Shown here: positions 12,206 through 24,993 of the stretch, piece after piece | Position numbering within the stretch: the first letter of the stretch is position 1 | Layout: each line of letters begins with the position of its first letter | Origin: Auricularia sp. M13 | Lineage: Eukaryota > Basidiomycota > Agaricomycetes > Auriculariales > Auriculariaceae | Assembly: GCA_037042915.1 (NCBI GenBank) | Contig: CM073196.1 | Coordinates: 2,294,001-2,358,000 of the forward strand | DNA length: 64,000 nucleotides | Direction: 5' to 3' | Program-made: the position numbers and the translations under genes | The notes under the pieces: generated by a model | Database searches by the model: none | The model's input: the letters and a program-made list of their open reading frames with translations, nothing else | Told to the model about the DNA's origin: nothing

Positions 12206-14348
12206 ATGCACCGTTTCGTTAGTCGTCCACTGTCCTCAACGCTCATGAATGCAAGCATCGTAACTCGGAAGTCCATATCCGTCAACGCGCGCCGACACGC
12301 ATCTCTGTACAACGCCCATGTTGCCGGTCTTACAGACGACCAGAACGAGTTCCGTAATGCCGTCCATGAGTTCGCACAGCGCGAAATCGCGCCTCGCGCT
12401 GCCGAGATTGATAGGAGCAATAACTTTCCAGCTGTAAGTGTGGCCCCGACGCCTGAACTTTCGACGACCTCTCATGCGGCATAGGACTTGTGGGAGAAGC
12501 TAGGCAGCATGGGACTCCTAGGAATGACTGTCTCGCAAGAGTATGGCGGGCTGGCTCAAGGATATTTGGATCACACTATCGCTATGGAAGGTGCATAACT
12601 CACGTTGCTTCAGGACACAGTCTCATGAAATCACTCAGAATTATCGAGGGCGTCGGGCTCAGTTGCGCTCTCTTACGGCGCACATAGCAATCTATGTGTG
12701 AATCAGATTCACAGGCATGGCACCGCTCAGCAGAAAGCGAAGTACCTTCCAGACCTCGTCGCGGGCAAGGTCCGTCCTGCCACCTACAGAACATTTGGTT
12801 GAGTCGCTGACGGACTCCAGAAAATCGGCGCGCTGGCAATGAGTGAACCCGGCGCCGGTAGCGACGTTGTCAGCATGCAGCTGAAAGCCACCAAGGTGGA
12901 CGGTGGTTGGACGCTCAATGGCAACAAATTCTGGTTTGGCGATTTCGCGCATTCTGAATCGCGATACTGATAGTGTTCAATGCAAGGATCACCAATGGGC
13001 CGACTGCCCACACACTCGTCGTTTACGCAAAGACCGATCCTGGTGAGTACACGCCCGAGAATATGGAGAACCGAGTGTTGACGGAGTGTCTTTCCAGCAA
13101 AGAAATCGCGTGGCATTACAACCTTCATCGTTGAAAAGGTCTGCATTCGACGTGCAAAGCTCTTCGTAATAACTCACACGATGCTCTAGGGTTTCCCCGG
13201 CTTTTCTACGCACCAGAAACTGGACAAGTTCGGCGTACGTCATTGTCAGCTTCAGCTATCCAGTAGCGCGTGTGCATAGGATCGACTCCCTGACATCATC
13301 GATATCGCGCAGATGCGTGGTAGTGATACCTGCGAATTAGTCTTTGAGAACTGTTTCGTTCCCGAAGGTATGTGGCCCATGCCAGACTCATGCTGACGTG
13401 CACTGATCGATTCATCGTCTTGAAACTATATCCTGATCATCTAATCGACGGCACTGGTCGCGGATGCACGTCGGAACGCGCGGGATCATGGACACCAGAA
13501 AATGTACTGGGCGCTGTCGGTTCTGGCGTCGAGGTGCTCATGAGTGGGCTCGACTTGGAGCGATTGGTACTGTCTGGGGGACCGCTAGGGTATGCATTAT
13601 GTTGTCTAAACTCAGGCATTGTTCGCATTATCTCATGGTCTGACAACTTGCGCAGTCTCATGCAGGCGGCATTCGATTACGCAATGGAATATATTCACGA
13701 GCGAAAGCAATTCGGTCAACCCGTGGGCACGTTCCAGCTTATGCAAGGTGAGCCGAGTAGCATCTGTTCCAGCCATGGCACGTTCTTGCTCATCCGACTT
13801 TTTAGGCAAGATCGCAGGTCAGTCTAGAGGGGTCGTGGAGAATGCTGCTCCACTTGGACCAGTCTTCAAGCTGACGATGCGTCTTCAATATAGACATGTA
13901 CACAAAACTCAACTCGAGCAGGGCGTACGTATACGCCGTCGCACGGGCATGCGACCGTGGGCAGATTAGTCGACGAGTAAGCGCGAAGCGGAATGGTCGG
14001 GATTTGCGCATTAATTGCTTGCTAGGATTGCGCGGGAGCGATTCTGTGCAGCACGGAGAAGGCGATCGAGGTGGCGCTGGAGGCTCAGCAGTGCCTGGGC
14101 GGGAATGGCTACATCCGAGGTCCGTGTACCCGCCGGTGTTGACGCGCGGGCTGGCGGGCATGCGTCGGCATTGCTTGGTCTGCGCCTGTCCACTGCTGAC
14201 GATATATCTGAAATTCACAGACTATCCTGTCGAACGCATACTGCGAGATTCGCGCCTCTATGCCGTCGGCGCAGGGACTCAGGAGATCAGGCGAATGCTC
14301 ATTGGCAGAGAGATAAACTTGGAATTCATCGGCGGACGCGGGGTCTGA
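12206..14348 (+). CDS. Isovaleryl-CoA dehydrogenase, mitochondrial
   Basis: This flavoenzyme converts isovaleryl-CoA to 3-methylcrotonyl-CoA in leucine breakdown and passes electrons to ETF in the mitochondrial matrix. The start ATG at 12206 sits in a GCCACC context and opens an Arg/Ser-rich, acid-free leader ([15 protein letters not shown]), as expected for mitochondrial import. Acyl-CoA dehydrogenase blocks follow in order: [12 protein letters not shown] region, [81 protein letters not shown] and [12 protein letters not shown]. The Glu in LDLERLV matches the base used by isovaleryl-CoA dehydrogenases (Glu254 in the human enzyme). That placement separates it from short-chain relatives, whose base lies near the C-terminus. 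About twelve introns are required. I saw no frame break. Confidence 0.93.
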
Positions 14349-14474
14349 ATTGAACTTGTGCACATACTCCTATCTCGAAATGGACTTGAGCAGTCGGGCG
14401 GGCCTCCCCTCTCTTTTCAAAGTCATCCGGCTTGCCCTCGTCTCCTTAAAGGTCACGTCGGGGTAGGCGCCGTC

Positions 14475-16243
14475 ATGGAGAGCCAGTTCTCCGCCCCGCA
14501 CACAATGCAGATGCAGCTGCCCGTCCAGCAGCGCCGTTCAGCGCATTACGACGTCGCCACCGCCCAGCACCAGCACCAGCAGCTCCAGCTGCAGCATCAG
14601 CAGCAGGCAGCCGCGGCCGCAGCGACGCAGGGGTATTCCTTCCCTCGCAGGCCGTCGCTCCCAGCGTCTTCCGAGATGTTCGACCCGACGGCAGGCGTGC
14701 CTTTCCCTCAGCACTCGCAGTTCGACGGCTACCCCCAGCAATTCCAGCCGCGAGGATCCATCGCGCTCTCTGCTCGCTCTTCAGGTTCTTCCCCGTATAA
14801 CTCAGCTTCTCCAATGCCCACGACCCCGACTGGTATGGAGCAGCCTATGGTCAATCCCTGGCTTCTCCCGTTCGCGCTCAACGCCATGGGTGCCATGCCT
14901 CTTCCCAACCCTCAGTTCTGGTTCGGGAAGGCCCCTCCTGGACGTCAGCGCACTAACCAGGCATGTGAGAAGTGCCGCGACCGCAAGACGAAGGTTCGTT
15001 CTTGGTAGATGGGAAGGAACCCTTTATACTCACGCTCCGCGCTCAGTGCACCGGTGAACGGCCTTCTTGCAGCCGCTGCTCGCAGCGTGGTTACATCTGC
15101 GAATACGCGTCTGAGCATCGCGTTCGCGGACCAGCGAAGAACCGTCGTCGCAATGCCTCCTCGATCGACCTGACTTCGTCTACACCGATCTCGCCGACCT
15201 TCTCTCCCTCGGACAGGGCCGTCAAGAGCGATGTAGATGGAGACGTAAGCCCTGTCGCAAGCACTAGAGTTGCAGGACAGGACGACCAATGGAACCAGCT
15301 CGACGGCATCGCAGAGGATGTGCCTCCCCTCAATCTTTTCCAAGACTGGTTGCAACAAAACAACTCCAGTCTCGGCCTTACTATTCCTAGCGCCGACGTC
15401 GCAAAGAACGAAGATATGCGGACTTCAGCGCACGCAGCCACCGGTTTTCCTGAGGCGTCATCCAACGCTCACCTCGGCGCTACGCCCTCTGGGCCATCCA
15501 ATAACTACGTTCGCTATTCGCTCTCCATGCCCCAGCTGCATTTGCCCTACGATACGTTCGGCCAGGCTATTCCTCTTGCTTCTACGCTGCCAGCTCCTCT
15601 CGCCATGCGTCATGCGTCCGTTCCTGCGGTAGATGGAATGGATGAGGTCGTTTGGCCTTCGCAGCCATTCGGCCAGTCTCAGCCATTTGTGGCGGAGGCT
15701 CACTTGCAAAACAGGACGGACGATTCGAACCTACAGCAGCGCGATATCTCTTTCGGCGTCGAGTGAGTACCTTCATGATTTACCCTACGTTCCTCGCCTG
15801 ACTTATTTTCCAGAGCACAACCACCCACTTACGCGTTCCCGTCTTCGCAATCGCCCGCACGTTACGGGGCTGCGCGTGGTCACGAGGTTTCCATCGCCAA
15901 CGAACGCATACGTGAATACGCTCAGCCGTCGCCAGTCCCAAGTTCGAACGGCTATTGGATCGCATTGTCCCGGAAGCCTACCCCGAACGCAGCACCCAAG
16001 GACCTCGCGGATTCGTACCGCGAGACGTCGTCCCCAGATACTATACCCTCAGATCATCTTGCATTGCACGCGCAGTCCGTTGTGGACGATGTTTCGCACA
16101 CGGAATCTGCTGGTGGAACACAGTTCGACGGTCCGCACATTGTTCATGGGGAGGCCGAAGAAGGCGTCAACGAGGATGACTCGGAGACTCTAGTTGTCGC
16201 CGAATCGAGCAAAGACAGTCTGTTCGATGATTCGGTGGAGTAG
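14475..16243 (+). CDS. Zn2Cys6 (Gal4-type) transcription factor
   Basis: This nuclear DNA-binding regulator has a fungal binuclear zinc cluster. Six cysteines with the right spacing (C-x2-C-x6-C then C-x2-C-x6-C) lie in ACEKCRDRKTK joined to CTGERPSCSRCSQRGYIC. The cluster is split by a short intron at about 14994-15046. Unusually for the family, the cluster is about 175 residues in rather than at the N-terminus. It follows a Gln/His/Ala-rich low-complexity segment (14550-14630). The rest is Ser/Pro-rich with no fungal middle homology domain that I can recognise. A second intron lies near 15765-15813, and the last exon ends in acidic residues (SLFDDSVE). The target genes are unknown. The flanking genes give no clue, because neither isovaleryl-CoA dehydrogenase nor arginase obviously shares its regulation. 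Confidence 0.88.
14565..14635 (+). repeat. Gln/His/Ala-coding low-complexity tract
   Basis: CAG/CAC-rich triplets code for alternating Gln and His followed by six Ala. The tract is in frame within the N-terminus of the zinc-cluster factor. Confidence 0.7.
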
Positions 16244-16547
16244 TGACGCTGCACTCTCCTGATCGCTCTGTATTCGTATGTGCCACTTGTATGTTAATGT
16301 AGATTCAGCTGTACCCTCATGTGCCTTAGCGTCGTCTCAACTTATCCTCTAGACCATAACCTTCGTGTATCGCGTTCGATGAACCCAGCTCCTGCAGTAT
16401 TTCCACCTCACGATTTGTATCATCCTTCGGTATTTCAAGGTCGCAGCAATGAATATTGACTGCATTGCGCATCTAGCAGGAATGCACAGATCTGAATCGA
16501 ACGTGGGCAAGTACTGTACTATGCTTGTGTGGAGGGCATTACAGAAT
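16244..16547. other. Convergent 3' spacer
   Basis: About 300 bp separate the stops of the zinc-cluster factor and arginase. I see no gene here, only expected 3' untranslated sequence. Confidence 0.5.
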
Positions 16548-17883
16548 TTATAGCAGAGTTTCCCCAAGAGCGCAGCGGATGAGGGAACAGCCAACAGCAA
16601 CAGTTTGCGTCACAGATACCGGATCGAGCAGGGACGGGTTTACTTCCTGTGCAAACTGTCAGTGCTGGCAGAAGAAAAATTTCCTGCACTGACCATCAGG
16701 TCGAGGGCGACGAGGCACCCAGTTTCATGAATTGCTTCGCAGATATAATGGCCCTCTCTAAACGTTAATCCTCCTCGCACTGGTGTTCCGGTGCTTGGTG
16801 CGACGGATGGGTCCAGTGCATCCACGTCGAAACTCAGATGGATGGGCCGGTCGCGCTTCGGGTTGACGTGGTCAAGTGCCATCTCCACGACGCGGCCGAT
16901 TCCATATTTATCGACGTCGTGCATAGAGAATGCCTTGATACCGTGTTCGCGAAGCAGGCGCTTTTCACCGCTGTCGACATCGCGCAAGCCGATGTAGACA
17001 AGCCGGTCGGGTGTGAGACGAGGTTTGATCCAGGCGTACTGCTTCATGGCCTCGTCGTAGCCCTCGGCGTTCGTCGATCCGGCGGGAGGACGATCGTTTA
17101 TTCCCAAGAGGAACGACATAGGCATGCCTGAATTCGTCAGAGAGCGTTTGGAGAAGGTTGTCTGTCGCACCGTGCAGATTTCCCGATGGAGTACTGGCGA
17201 TGGTATTGAGGTCCGCGTGCGCATCGACCCATACGACACATGCTAAAATCGACGTCGATAACGGTTCGTTCTGAATGTATCGCAGTTGACGTACCGTCGG
17301 GATACATGCTGCCATTGTTTGAGATGGGCGTCAACAACACTTGGTGAAAAGCGCTCACCTGAGCGAACCAGATATCGTGCCCATAGCCTGGAGAGCGCTC
17401 TCAGTAAATGTACCCATTGATGGCGTGGCAGCTTACCAACGAATGGTCCCCTCCTAATACGAGAGGAATATGTCCATCGCGCGCGTGCTGGCCAACGACC
17501 TCGCTCACTGCCTTGGAGACGCCCGAGACCAGTCGCGGGTTCTTCAAATTACCGATTGGGGTGTCGTTGACCACAGCAACGTCCTCAAAGGAGTGGTGGC
17601 CATCGAATTTGACTTTGTAACCAAGCTCCTCAAGCTGCTGCACAAGTCCAGCGTTAACGAGATGAATGGGGCCAGTGTCTACGCCAGGTCTGGGCTATGA
17701 GCGTGTAAGTTAGTGAACCGGATGATACGCAAGGAGTACATGCCTGGCCGCCACTGCAACGTATCGTCGTGGACCGTCAGCATGCTGCCAGTGTACTGCG
17801 GGGTTACACGATTCAAAGCACCTGAACGGACAACCGACGAGGGCAACCGTGCTTCCCTTGACAAACTTGTGTTCGACTGACAT
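16548..17883 (-). CDS. Arginase
   Basis: This manganese enzyme hydrolyses arginine to ornithine and urea. The reading starts at the ATG at 17881-17883 (MSVEHKFVKGSTVALVGCPF). Metal-ligand blocks are PLVLGGDHSL, WVDAHADLNT and LSFDVDALDPSVAPSTGTPVRGG, so the His and Asp ligands are all present. GNLHG joins MPMSFLLGI across an intron near 17130-17185. The last intron separates VALDLM from EVNPSLLDP (near 16650-16695). The C-terminus is CALGETLL with the stop at 16548-16550. The family is ureohydrolase. The N-terminal and C-terminal blocks fit arginase better than agmatinase. No mitochondrial leader is apparent, so a cytosolic enzyme is likely. Confidence 0.94.
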
Positions 17884-18344
17884 GGTACGCCTTCAAACCG
17901 AACGGATACGAGAGTGCAGGCGCTCAGGAGTAGAATGTATCTGCGGGCGGAACATGTTGCCGTTTGCTGTGTTGTCGAGCTTGTGACGCTAGCTCGAACC
18001 GATCTACTGGTGCAAACACCTTCAATGTTCTGCTCAGTAGCTAGTTATTTCATGAATGACTGTACACGACTGAGCGTAGGCTAGAAGCTCGGAGGTGACC
18101 ATAGAGCATAAATTACTCCACTGTGCGTGACCATGGTATGTACTGGAGAACAAGAAGATCCACAAAGAAACTGAGCATTCGGTAATATGAGCACAGAAGG
18201 GTCGACAACAGGATTTCCACAGCAGGGAGAACCAAATGAGAGTAGGGTACGCGGGAAAACAGCAAACGAGAGTGACGACTGGAGGATGCGAGAAATGGCA
18301 GGGGGCATAGATGGAGACATGGTGTAAGATCGTGATGGCTGCCG
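17884..18344. promoter_or_regulatory. Arginase upstream region / kinesin 3' region
   Basis: These 461 bp lie between two minus-strand genes and should hold the arginase promoter and the kinesin 3' untranslated region. No distinctive element is recognised. Confidence 0.35.
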
Positions 18345-21300
18345 TCACATGCATATAAACTTGGACTTGCGCCGTTGCAGCTCCTCCATGCGACTGTCTA
18401 ATTGAGCACGGGCTCGCTCCTTTGCCCGACGCTCTTCATCTAGACGGTTCTCGAGGGTTAACTTTTCCTCGACAACGGAGCGACGCATGGTCGCCATCTC
18501 GGACTTGGCTTCCTGAACCTCAGAGCGCAAACTGTCAACCTGGGATTTGAGCGAGTCGCGTTCCTTGGCCAGCTCTGTTGCTTGCATGCGCGCTTTGCGG
18601 ACTGAAAAGGCAAGATAAGCCAAGAACGAAATGTGGTAGGTCGACTGCTCACGGTTACGCTCAGAGTCGCTCAAAGACGTTTCGAGTGTGGCGACTAGGT
18701 CCATGTGCGCCTGCAAGTCGCCCTCACAATGCGTCAATTGCTTGTTGAGCGTACGAATCATGGTCTCCTGCTCTTCGATGGTTTGGTCCTTCTCCTCCAG
18801 CTGGGCCAAGTACTTGACGTCAATAGGCTGCCCGTTGAGAGTGGAGGGTAGGGAGCTGGGAGCCGTGGAAACGGTTCCTCCTGGGGAATCTGGTACAGAT
18901 CCGCGAGACGAGTCGGACGAACGGGCTACAGTTGACCGCGTTGGTTGACGGTCGACGGGAAGAGGCGGCAAGTCGGTGGGAACCGGCGGAGGGGGGACAC
19001 TGGGTGGGGGAGTGAGAGGAGGGAGCCGAGATGACGAGGCATTCGGGCGGACGAGATTTGGAGAACGGGTTTCGATCGGTGGGCTGGCGCGCGCATTTGC
19101 TTGCGACGCTACCTGCGCTTGTAACTCCTTCACAAGAACATCCTGCCGCGCCTTCTCGGCCTGGAGAGCCTCGACGTCGTTCTTGGACCGCTGTAGATCC
19201 CCGCGAACGTCTGTAAGCTGCGCGCGAAGGTCTAAGGCTTCCTTGGCCAAGGCGTCCTGCTTCACTCGCTCTGCCTGACGCAGTTGCAGTTCCTCCCGCA
19301 GCTTCGCGATCTCCGAAGTAAAGGTTGCACGCTCTTGACGAATGCTAGCCAGGTCAGACTCGAGCGTGGCTATCTGTGCGTCCTTGTCTTTCAGGAGAGA
19401 CTGCTGAGCAGCGATAGCTTGGTCGTGCGTCGATGTCGTAGAATCAGCGAGGCGCCGGGCAGTCGCAAGCTCCTCCATAAGCTTAGAATTCTCCTGCTGT
19501 AGTAGCTCGATGTCATTCTTGAGCGAGCTGCGCTCCCGCCCATGAATCTCATCTAACTCGGCGAGCATCTGTACCTGATGTTCGCGCTCCTCAGCAAGTA
19601 GCCGATCCGCAGTGTTGCGAGCCTCCTCAAGAGCAGCCGCATGCAGGGCATTGGCTGCTGTGACAGCAGCCTCTGCGCCAGAAAGCGCAGACTCGTGTTC
19701 AGCTGCGAGCGAGAGCACTTGCTGAGAGTGCTGTTGCTGCATTTCCGCTAGCTTAGCCTGATGAGAAGACAAAAGCTCTTCGACGACGGCGTTGTGTTGA
19801 GCCTGGAGTGCCTGCTCCTTGTCTGCGGAGGCCTTTCGTAAAGCCGATGTCTCATCTGACAGACGAGCCATGAGAGAAGTCAGCTCCGCCTGATGCGCGA
19901 CCTTGATGGCCTCCTGCTCTTTGACGCGGCGTTCCTCAGCTGCAGTTAAGCTCTGCTCATGTACGGCTTTCAGGCTCGCGAGCGCCGATGAGTGATCAGA
20001 GCGCAGCGCAGCAGTCGACGCCTCGTGATCTCTGGTGAACTCGTCGAGGATCGATGCCTGTAGGCGTTTGGCGTTTTGGAGCGATTCCTCGGCCTCAGCT
20101 TTAAGCTTAGCGATGGCGGCAGCATGTTCGTCGCGAGCGGAATCCAACAGGGCGGTCAGTCTCCGAGCGTCCTCTGCTCTGGCGGAATCGGCTTTAGCCA
20201 AAGACGCAGTGTGTTCGGCTTTAAGCTGCTCGAGCGAGGCCGTATAATCGTCCAGCTTTGCCGAGAGAATGCGAGCGTGGTCGGCTTTCAATTTCTCCAG
20301 GTCCTGAGAAAATGCAGCTTCCTTCTCACGGATGGCTGCCGCATGAGCTTCTTCGAGAGACCGCATTGCCTGTAGTTGGCTGTCGTGCGAGTCACTGAGC
20401 AGGCCTTCGCGCGCGGCTTCGACTCGGTCAAGTTCTGCAGCATGCTCCTTCCGAAGTCGGTCTTGCTGAGCAAGGTTGTCGGCCTCAGGCGAGAGATGGC
20501 GTCTGCGTGCTCGGCTCGGAGTTTGCGCAGAGTTTCTTCCTGGGAGAGTTGTAGTCGAGATACCCTCTCCGCGTCCTCCGAATCGCGAAGCTCGAGAGCT
20601 CGGGAGTGTTCGGTGACCAAGGCTGCAACTTTCCGTTCGTGGTCTTCCCGAGTCTGTGCCAGAAGCCTTTCGGTGTCCTCAATGCGACGTTGAATCTCGG
20701 CTTCATGTTCAGCGCGCAGTTTGCCGAAGGCCATTTCGTGTTCCTCCTGCTTCTTCTTGAGTGCCGCCGACGCGTCCGCAAGTTGATCACGGAACTGAAC
20801 AAGCTCGTTCTCGTTCTCTTTCAATCGGATCATGAGAGCGTCGATCTCTGCGCCTTTCGCTACAAGAGCCTCCTCGTGCTTTTGGCGCAGGGCAGCAATG
20901 TCGGAGGCATGCTGCTGTTCGGCCGCGTCACGTTCTGCGAGTAGCTGAGCCTCGCGAGACCTGAGGTGCTCAAGCGCCGAGACAGTGGAAGCCTTTTGAT
21001 CTTCTGAGGCACGAAGCTGGTCGCGCAGGCCCTCAAGCTCGTTGGACATGTTCAAAGCCTACATCTAAATTAGTATCGATCGAGATGAGTGCATACGAAC
21101 ACGAACCTGATCCCTGGACAGTGCAGTCAGGTCGTCGTGTTGCCGACGAAGAACCTTCAACTGGGAGTTGAGATCATCCACAATCTCGCGGTGCTTAGAC
21201 TCCTTCTGCGCCATGGACCTAGAGCAACATGAGATGGGAATGAAAAACAGAGCATAACTGACCTCATGAGCTCGTCCAGTCTACCCAACGACTCTGCAGC

Positions 21301-24300
21301 ATCTGCTGTCTCCTCCACGTCTCCGTTGGGGACGACTGCTTTGCGGATCTCATCAAATTGATTCATCGTGCTGGGCGAAAGTGTGCTCTCGCGGAGACGA
21401 TCCGGCGTGTAGTCTACGGTGTGTGTGAAGCCGGTGGTAGCAGGCGTGACTGGGCGGGGCGGGGGACCGTTCTTCACGCGGAGATTTTCCTCCAGCGTAG
21501 TGATTTCAGCCTCCCGCTCGTGCAAGACTTCTTGTAGGCGCATAATCTCTTTCTCGAGACTCTCGACCGAGCGCTCGGATTGATGGATATGAAGAGGTGG
21601 AAGCAGCAGAGGTGGTACCGGGGGACACCAAGAGTAGGGCTGGCGGTGCGAGACGGCGACCGCAAGCTAATGCTCGAGTTTGGACTTGTGAGAGAACGAT
21701 TCGATGGCGGCCTGGACGAGCGCGCTGACGAGAGCTCCTGCGAAAGCGATTGCGATTGTGACAGCGACCTGCGTGCATGTAAGTCAAGGGAAAAGGTAAT
21801 GATATCCATGATCCTACCTCCCGTGGAGCGATTCCGAAGAGGCCGCGTGGCGGAAAAAACGTCGGCGAGACGGTGTTGTGTTTCCATCGCTTGATTCCCG
21901 TGCGCGAGTAGCTGAGACCGTGCCTCTTCGCTTCCGCGCTGGCGTCGATTCCGGGGAGCTGTCCAACGGGTCATCGCCAGTTGACTCGGTCAGTTTCGCT
22001 GAAGAAATTTGCTCCGCGAGGTCGGAGATCTCACGCAATGCGTCGCGGTATTTGGCACTGACTGCAGAAAGATCGGCAAGCGTGGCGGTATGCGTCTGTT
22101 GCAGGTTGAGGAGCTGTTCTTGAAGAGCACCGGACGGCGCTGCGGCGTCCTCGTGAATGCTGGCTTCGCGAACACGGGCGATGTTCTGCTCCAGCTCCGT
22201 TTTGGCCTTCTCGACGCCGTTAACGAGGTCGCCCAATCGCTCACGATCAATACCAGCTTCCCGACGACGTTCTTCCCAGGAAAGCAGTTGCTTCTCCAGC
22301 TCGGCGACTCGTCGTTCCCGTGCTTCCAGCTCCGATCTCCAGCCCTCACCGTCGGCCTTCAGGGCTTCGAGGCGACTCTGAAGGAATTCGACTTCATTGC
22401 GGCGCGCTTCGGCATCCCGTTCCAAACTTTCGACCGTAGCGCGCAGTTCGAGCACAGATTCGTCGGAGCGGGCAAGGCGGCCTTCGAGCTCAGCGATGTA
22501 CTGCACCGAATGGGAGTCGGCCTCCTTGTATCGCGCAATTTCCTTCTTAAGCTCCGCCACGACGGACGAAGAGTTGGCTGTCGAATCGTCCACGGAATTA
22601 ATCTTCTCCTCGAGGTCGTGAATGTATGACTACACAGATTTTTGTCACAATAGGAAAGCTAAGGTGCCAAAATGACCCACCTCAGTTGACGCCTCCCGTT
22701 CTGTAAGCCGAGCGATGCGAGCTCTCAACTCCTCGACGTAGCTCTCCGTCTTGGCATGGCGCTCGCTCAAAGCGTTATATTCTTCTTCCTTCTCACTAAC
22801 GAGTTCGTTCGTGTGACGCTATAAACTCGGTCACGATCTGAATGGCGGTGAAAAACGGGAAATACGCACGAGCGCAGCACGGTTCAACTTGAGTTCAGCT
22901 TCGATGGCGCTGATAGTTTTCTCGTACTCCTCAATTACGGGGCCGACGATTTCTTCATACTTGCCCGTGCCTCCCGAAGCACCACCAGAGCTGCGGTGCT
23001 GTTCGCCTAGCTCACGACGAAGCCGAGTAAGCTCTTCGGTGCGCTCGACATACCGCTCGCGCAGCTCCTGGTAGTTCTCCTGTAGCTCTACGACCTGAGC
23101 TAGGACCTTCTTGCTGGCAACCCCGTCGCCCTCGCCATGCTCTGTGGGAGCAGTATCGGAAGGGATGGGGGCGCCATCCTTGATGGCCTTGACTTCCTTG
23201 CGGAGCCGCGTAACCATGTTCTGCAACCATTCGATGTCGTCCCAGCCTTCCTCCTTCTCGCGAATCTCTGCCCTATTCTTGATGTTACGGGCGCGGTTGG
23301 CGTACTTCAGAGTATTGATAGTCTCTGCAGCGTTCCATTCCGCAGGACTAACGCAAGCAATCATCAGGGTGTGCGCGTTACCGCCGAGCGAGTCTTGAAG
23401 AAGGCGAGTGAGCTTGGAGTCGCGATACGGAACATGCGTGACGGCCTTCGCGCGGTGGGGGTCGCCCAGTGCGGAAATGACATTGCCCAGAGCGAGGAGA
23501 CCGCCATTAATGGATATACCCTCTTTGGCACGCTCTCCGGCAGCAGCGGTACGCTTCAACTACGGGAGGTATATTAGTCAATTATCCGGTGCGATATGAT
23601 AGCGCCACTCACACGCTCCGAGCCAGCCAAATCCACGAAGTGGAATTTGGAGACGATGGTCGTCCATTCCCCTGGGCCGTCATTCTCCGGGGTCGCAGGG
23701 CGGTGGCCAAGCGAACTACCGGGGCGCATACCGCCACGGCCCATAGCTGTGGCGAAACTGGGCGTTTGTGGTCGCCCAAAAGTAGGCGACCCAACACGAC
23801 TGTTCTGCATAGAAACAGAACCGGGGCGCGCGATGCGCGATGCGCCGACGGGTGGCATCGGCGAAGAACTACGACCAGGGTTGCCCGACCCAGAGTACTT
23901 CCGTTGGGTGAGCGTCAGGGAGAATATAGCATGAGAACGAGAGGACTGGGCGTTCATGTCGGTTTCATTGGTTCGCCGCAGCGCGGAGCCCATGCGAATG
24001 AGGCTGAGGAGACGCGCCGTCAGCAAGGTCCTTATCAAGGGAGTAAATAATCCACGTACTTCATAACCTCCCGCACGCTGCGGACTTCTACCTCGCGCAA
24101 TCCTCCCCATATGATGTTACCCTCCTTGTCCTCTCGGATTTGAACTTCGCGGCGGACACCAGAGTTGTCCTGGAGCAGATCAATGAGGTCTTCATTGTAG
24201 ATCTCAATGAAGCTGCCTTTGATGCTCCAGTTCCAACCGGCGCCGCGCTGCTCCTTGAGGGCATTTGCGCGAGCAAATATCTCGGCAATCGCGCGAGGAA

Positions 24301-24788
24301 TAATTCCCATGCCGTTGTTGGGGTCCGTAGGATCGCCATCGAGGTCGATGCCAGTCATGGAGTAGGTCTTGCCGGAGGAAGTCTGGCCATAGGCGAGGAT
24401 GGTGCAGTTGAAACCTTCGACGAAGCGCTCTATGAGCGGGCGAGCCGTAGACGTGTAGAGCTGGTGCTGTGTCGTCGAGGGCGGGTGGACCTGGTCGAAG
24501 TTGAAGGTCTGCTTTTTCCCAGGGGCAGCCGTCGCGGCGGTCTGTTGCGCCTGCGCGCCGCCCGCAGTGGCCGGGACCGGGTTCGTAGCATCCACGGACA
24601 CCGAGTTGGACGAAGTGGCGTGGATGACCGTGCGCTGGAAACGCGCTGGGATGGATGCGGCGTCCTGGTTGGTCGTGGGCCGAATGCGCAGCGCTGCAAA
24701 ATCGCACAAGTCCCTCAGAACGACTGGCCCTGATAACACCTAACGCCCACATACCGACTTGGACGGAAGTCGACGCTGCGGGGGCCAT
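18345..24788 (-). CDS. Kinesin with long coiled coil, kinesin-4-like
   Basis: This is an N-terminal microtubule motor. The ATG at 24786-24788 gives [11 protein letters not shown], spliced to [10 protein letters not shown]. The nucleotide-binding P-loop is in [15 protein letters not shown] (about 24350-24400). Switch I is [16 protein letters not shown] and switch II is [28 protein letters not shown] and [14 protein letters not shown] close the motor. The motifs ISALGD and NRARNIKN point to kinesin-4 (KIF4/KIF21) rather than kinesin-1. A Ser/Pro/Gly insert of about 85 residues sits between the SSRSHAIF block and FVDLAGSER (about 23650-23915). The tail is very long heptad coiled coil with a Pro-rich break near 18890-19080, ending [10 protein letters not shown] one-base break is needed near 20490 to join two coiled-coil stretches. 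Likely roles are spindle midzone, chromosome or microtubule-length control; this is inference. Confidence 0.87.
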
Positions 24789-24993
24789 GGAGAGGGTGTG
24801 AAACGAGCGGGTGGATATCTAGGTACAAGGAAGCCTCGAGCGGGAACGGCTTGCTTCCGACATCTCCTACCAACCGCTAACGCGAAGTCGTTCGCGACGA
24901 GGTCATCATTCTCAGTTCACGTCCAGCACCAAACCTTGTTTCGCGAAATATATTGAACATGCACACGTCTTCGACGTTGTACATTGTACAGAA

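Noticed and set aside
24140-24733. Plus-strand open frame of 197 codons opposite the kinesin motor
   Set aside because: Antisense shadow of the motor domain. No family resemblance.
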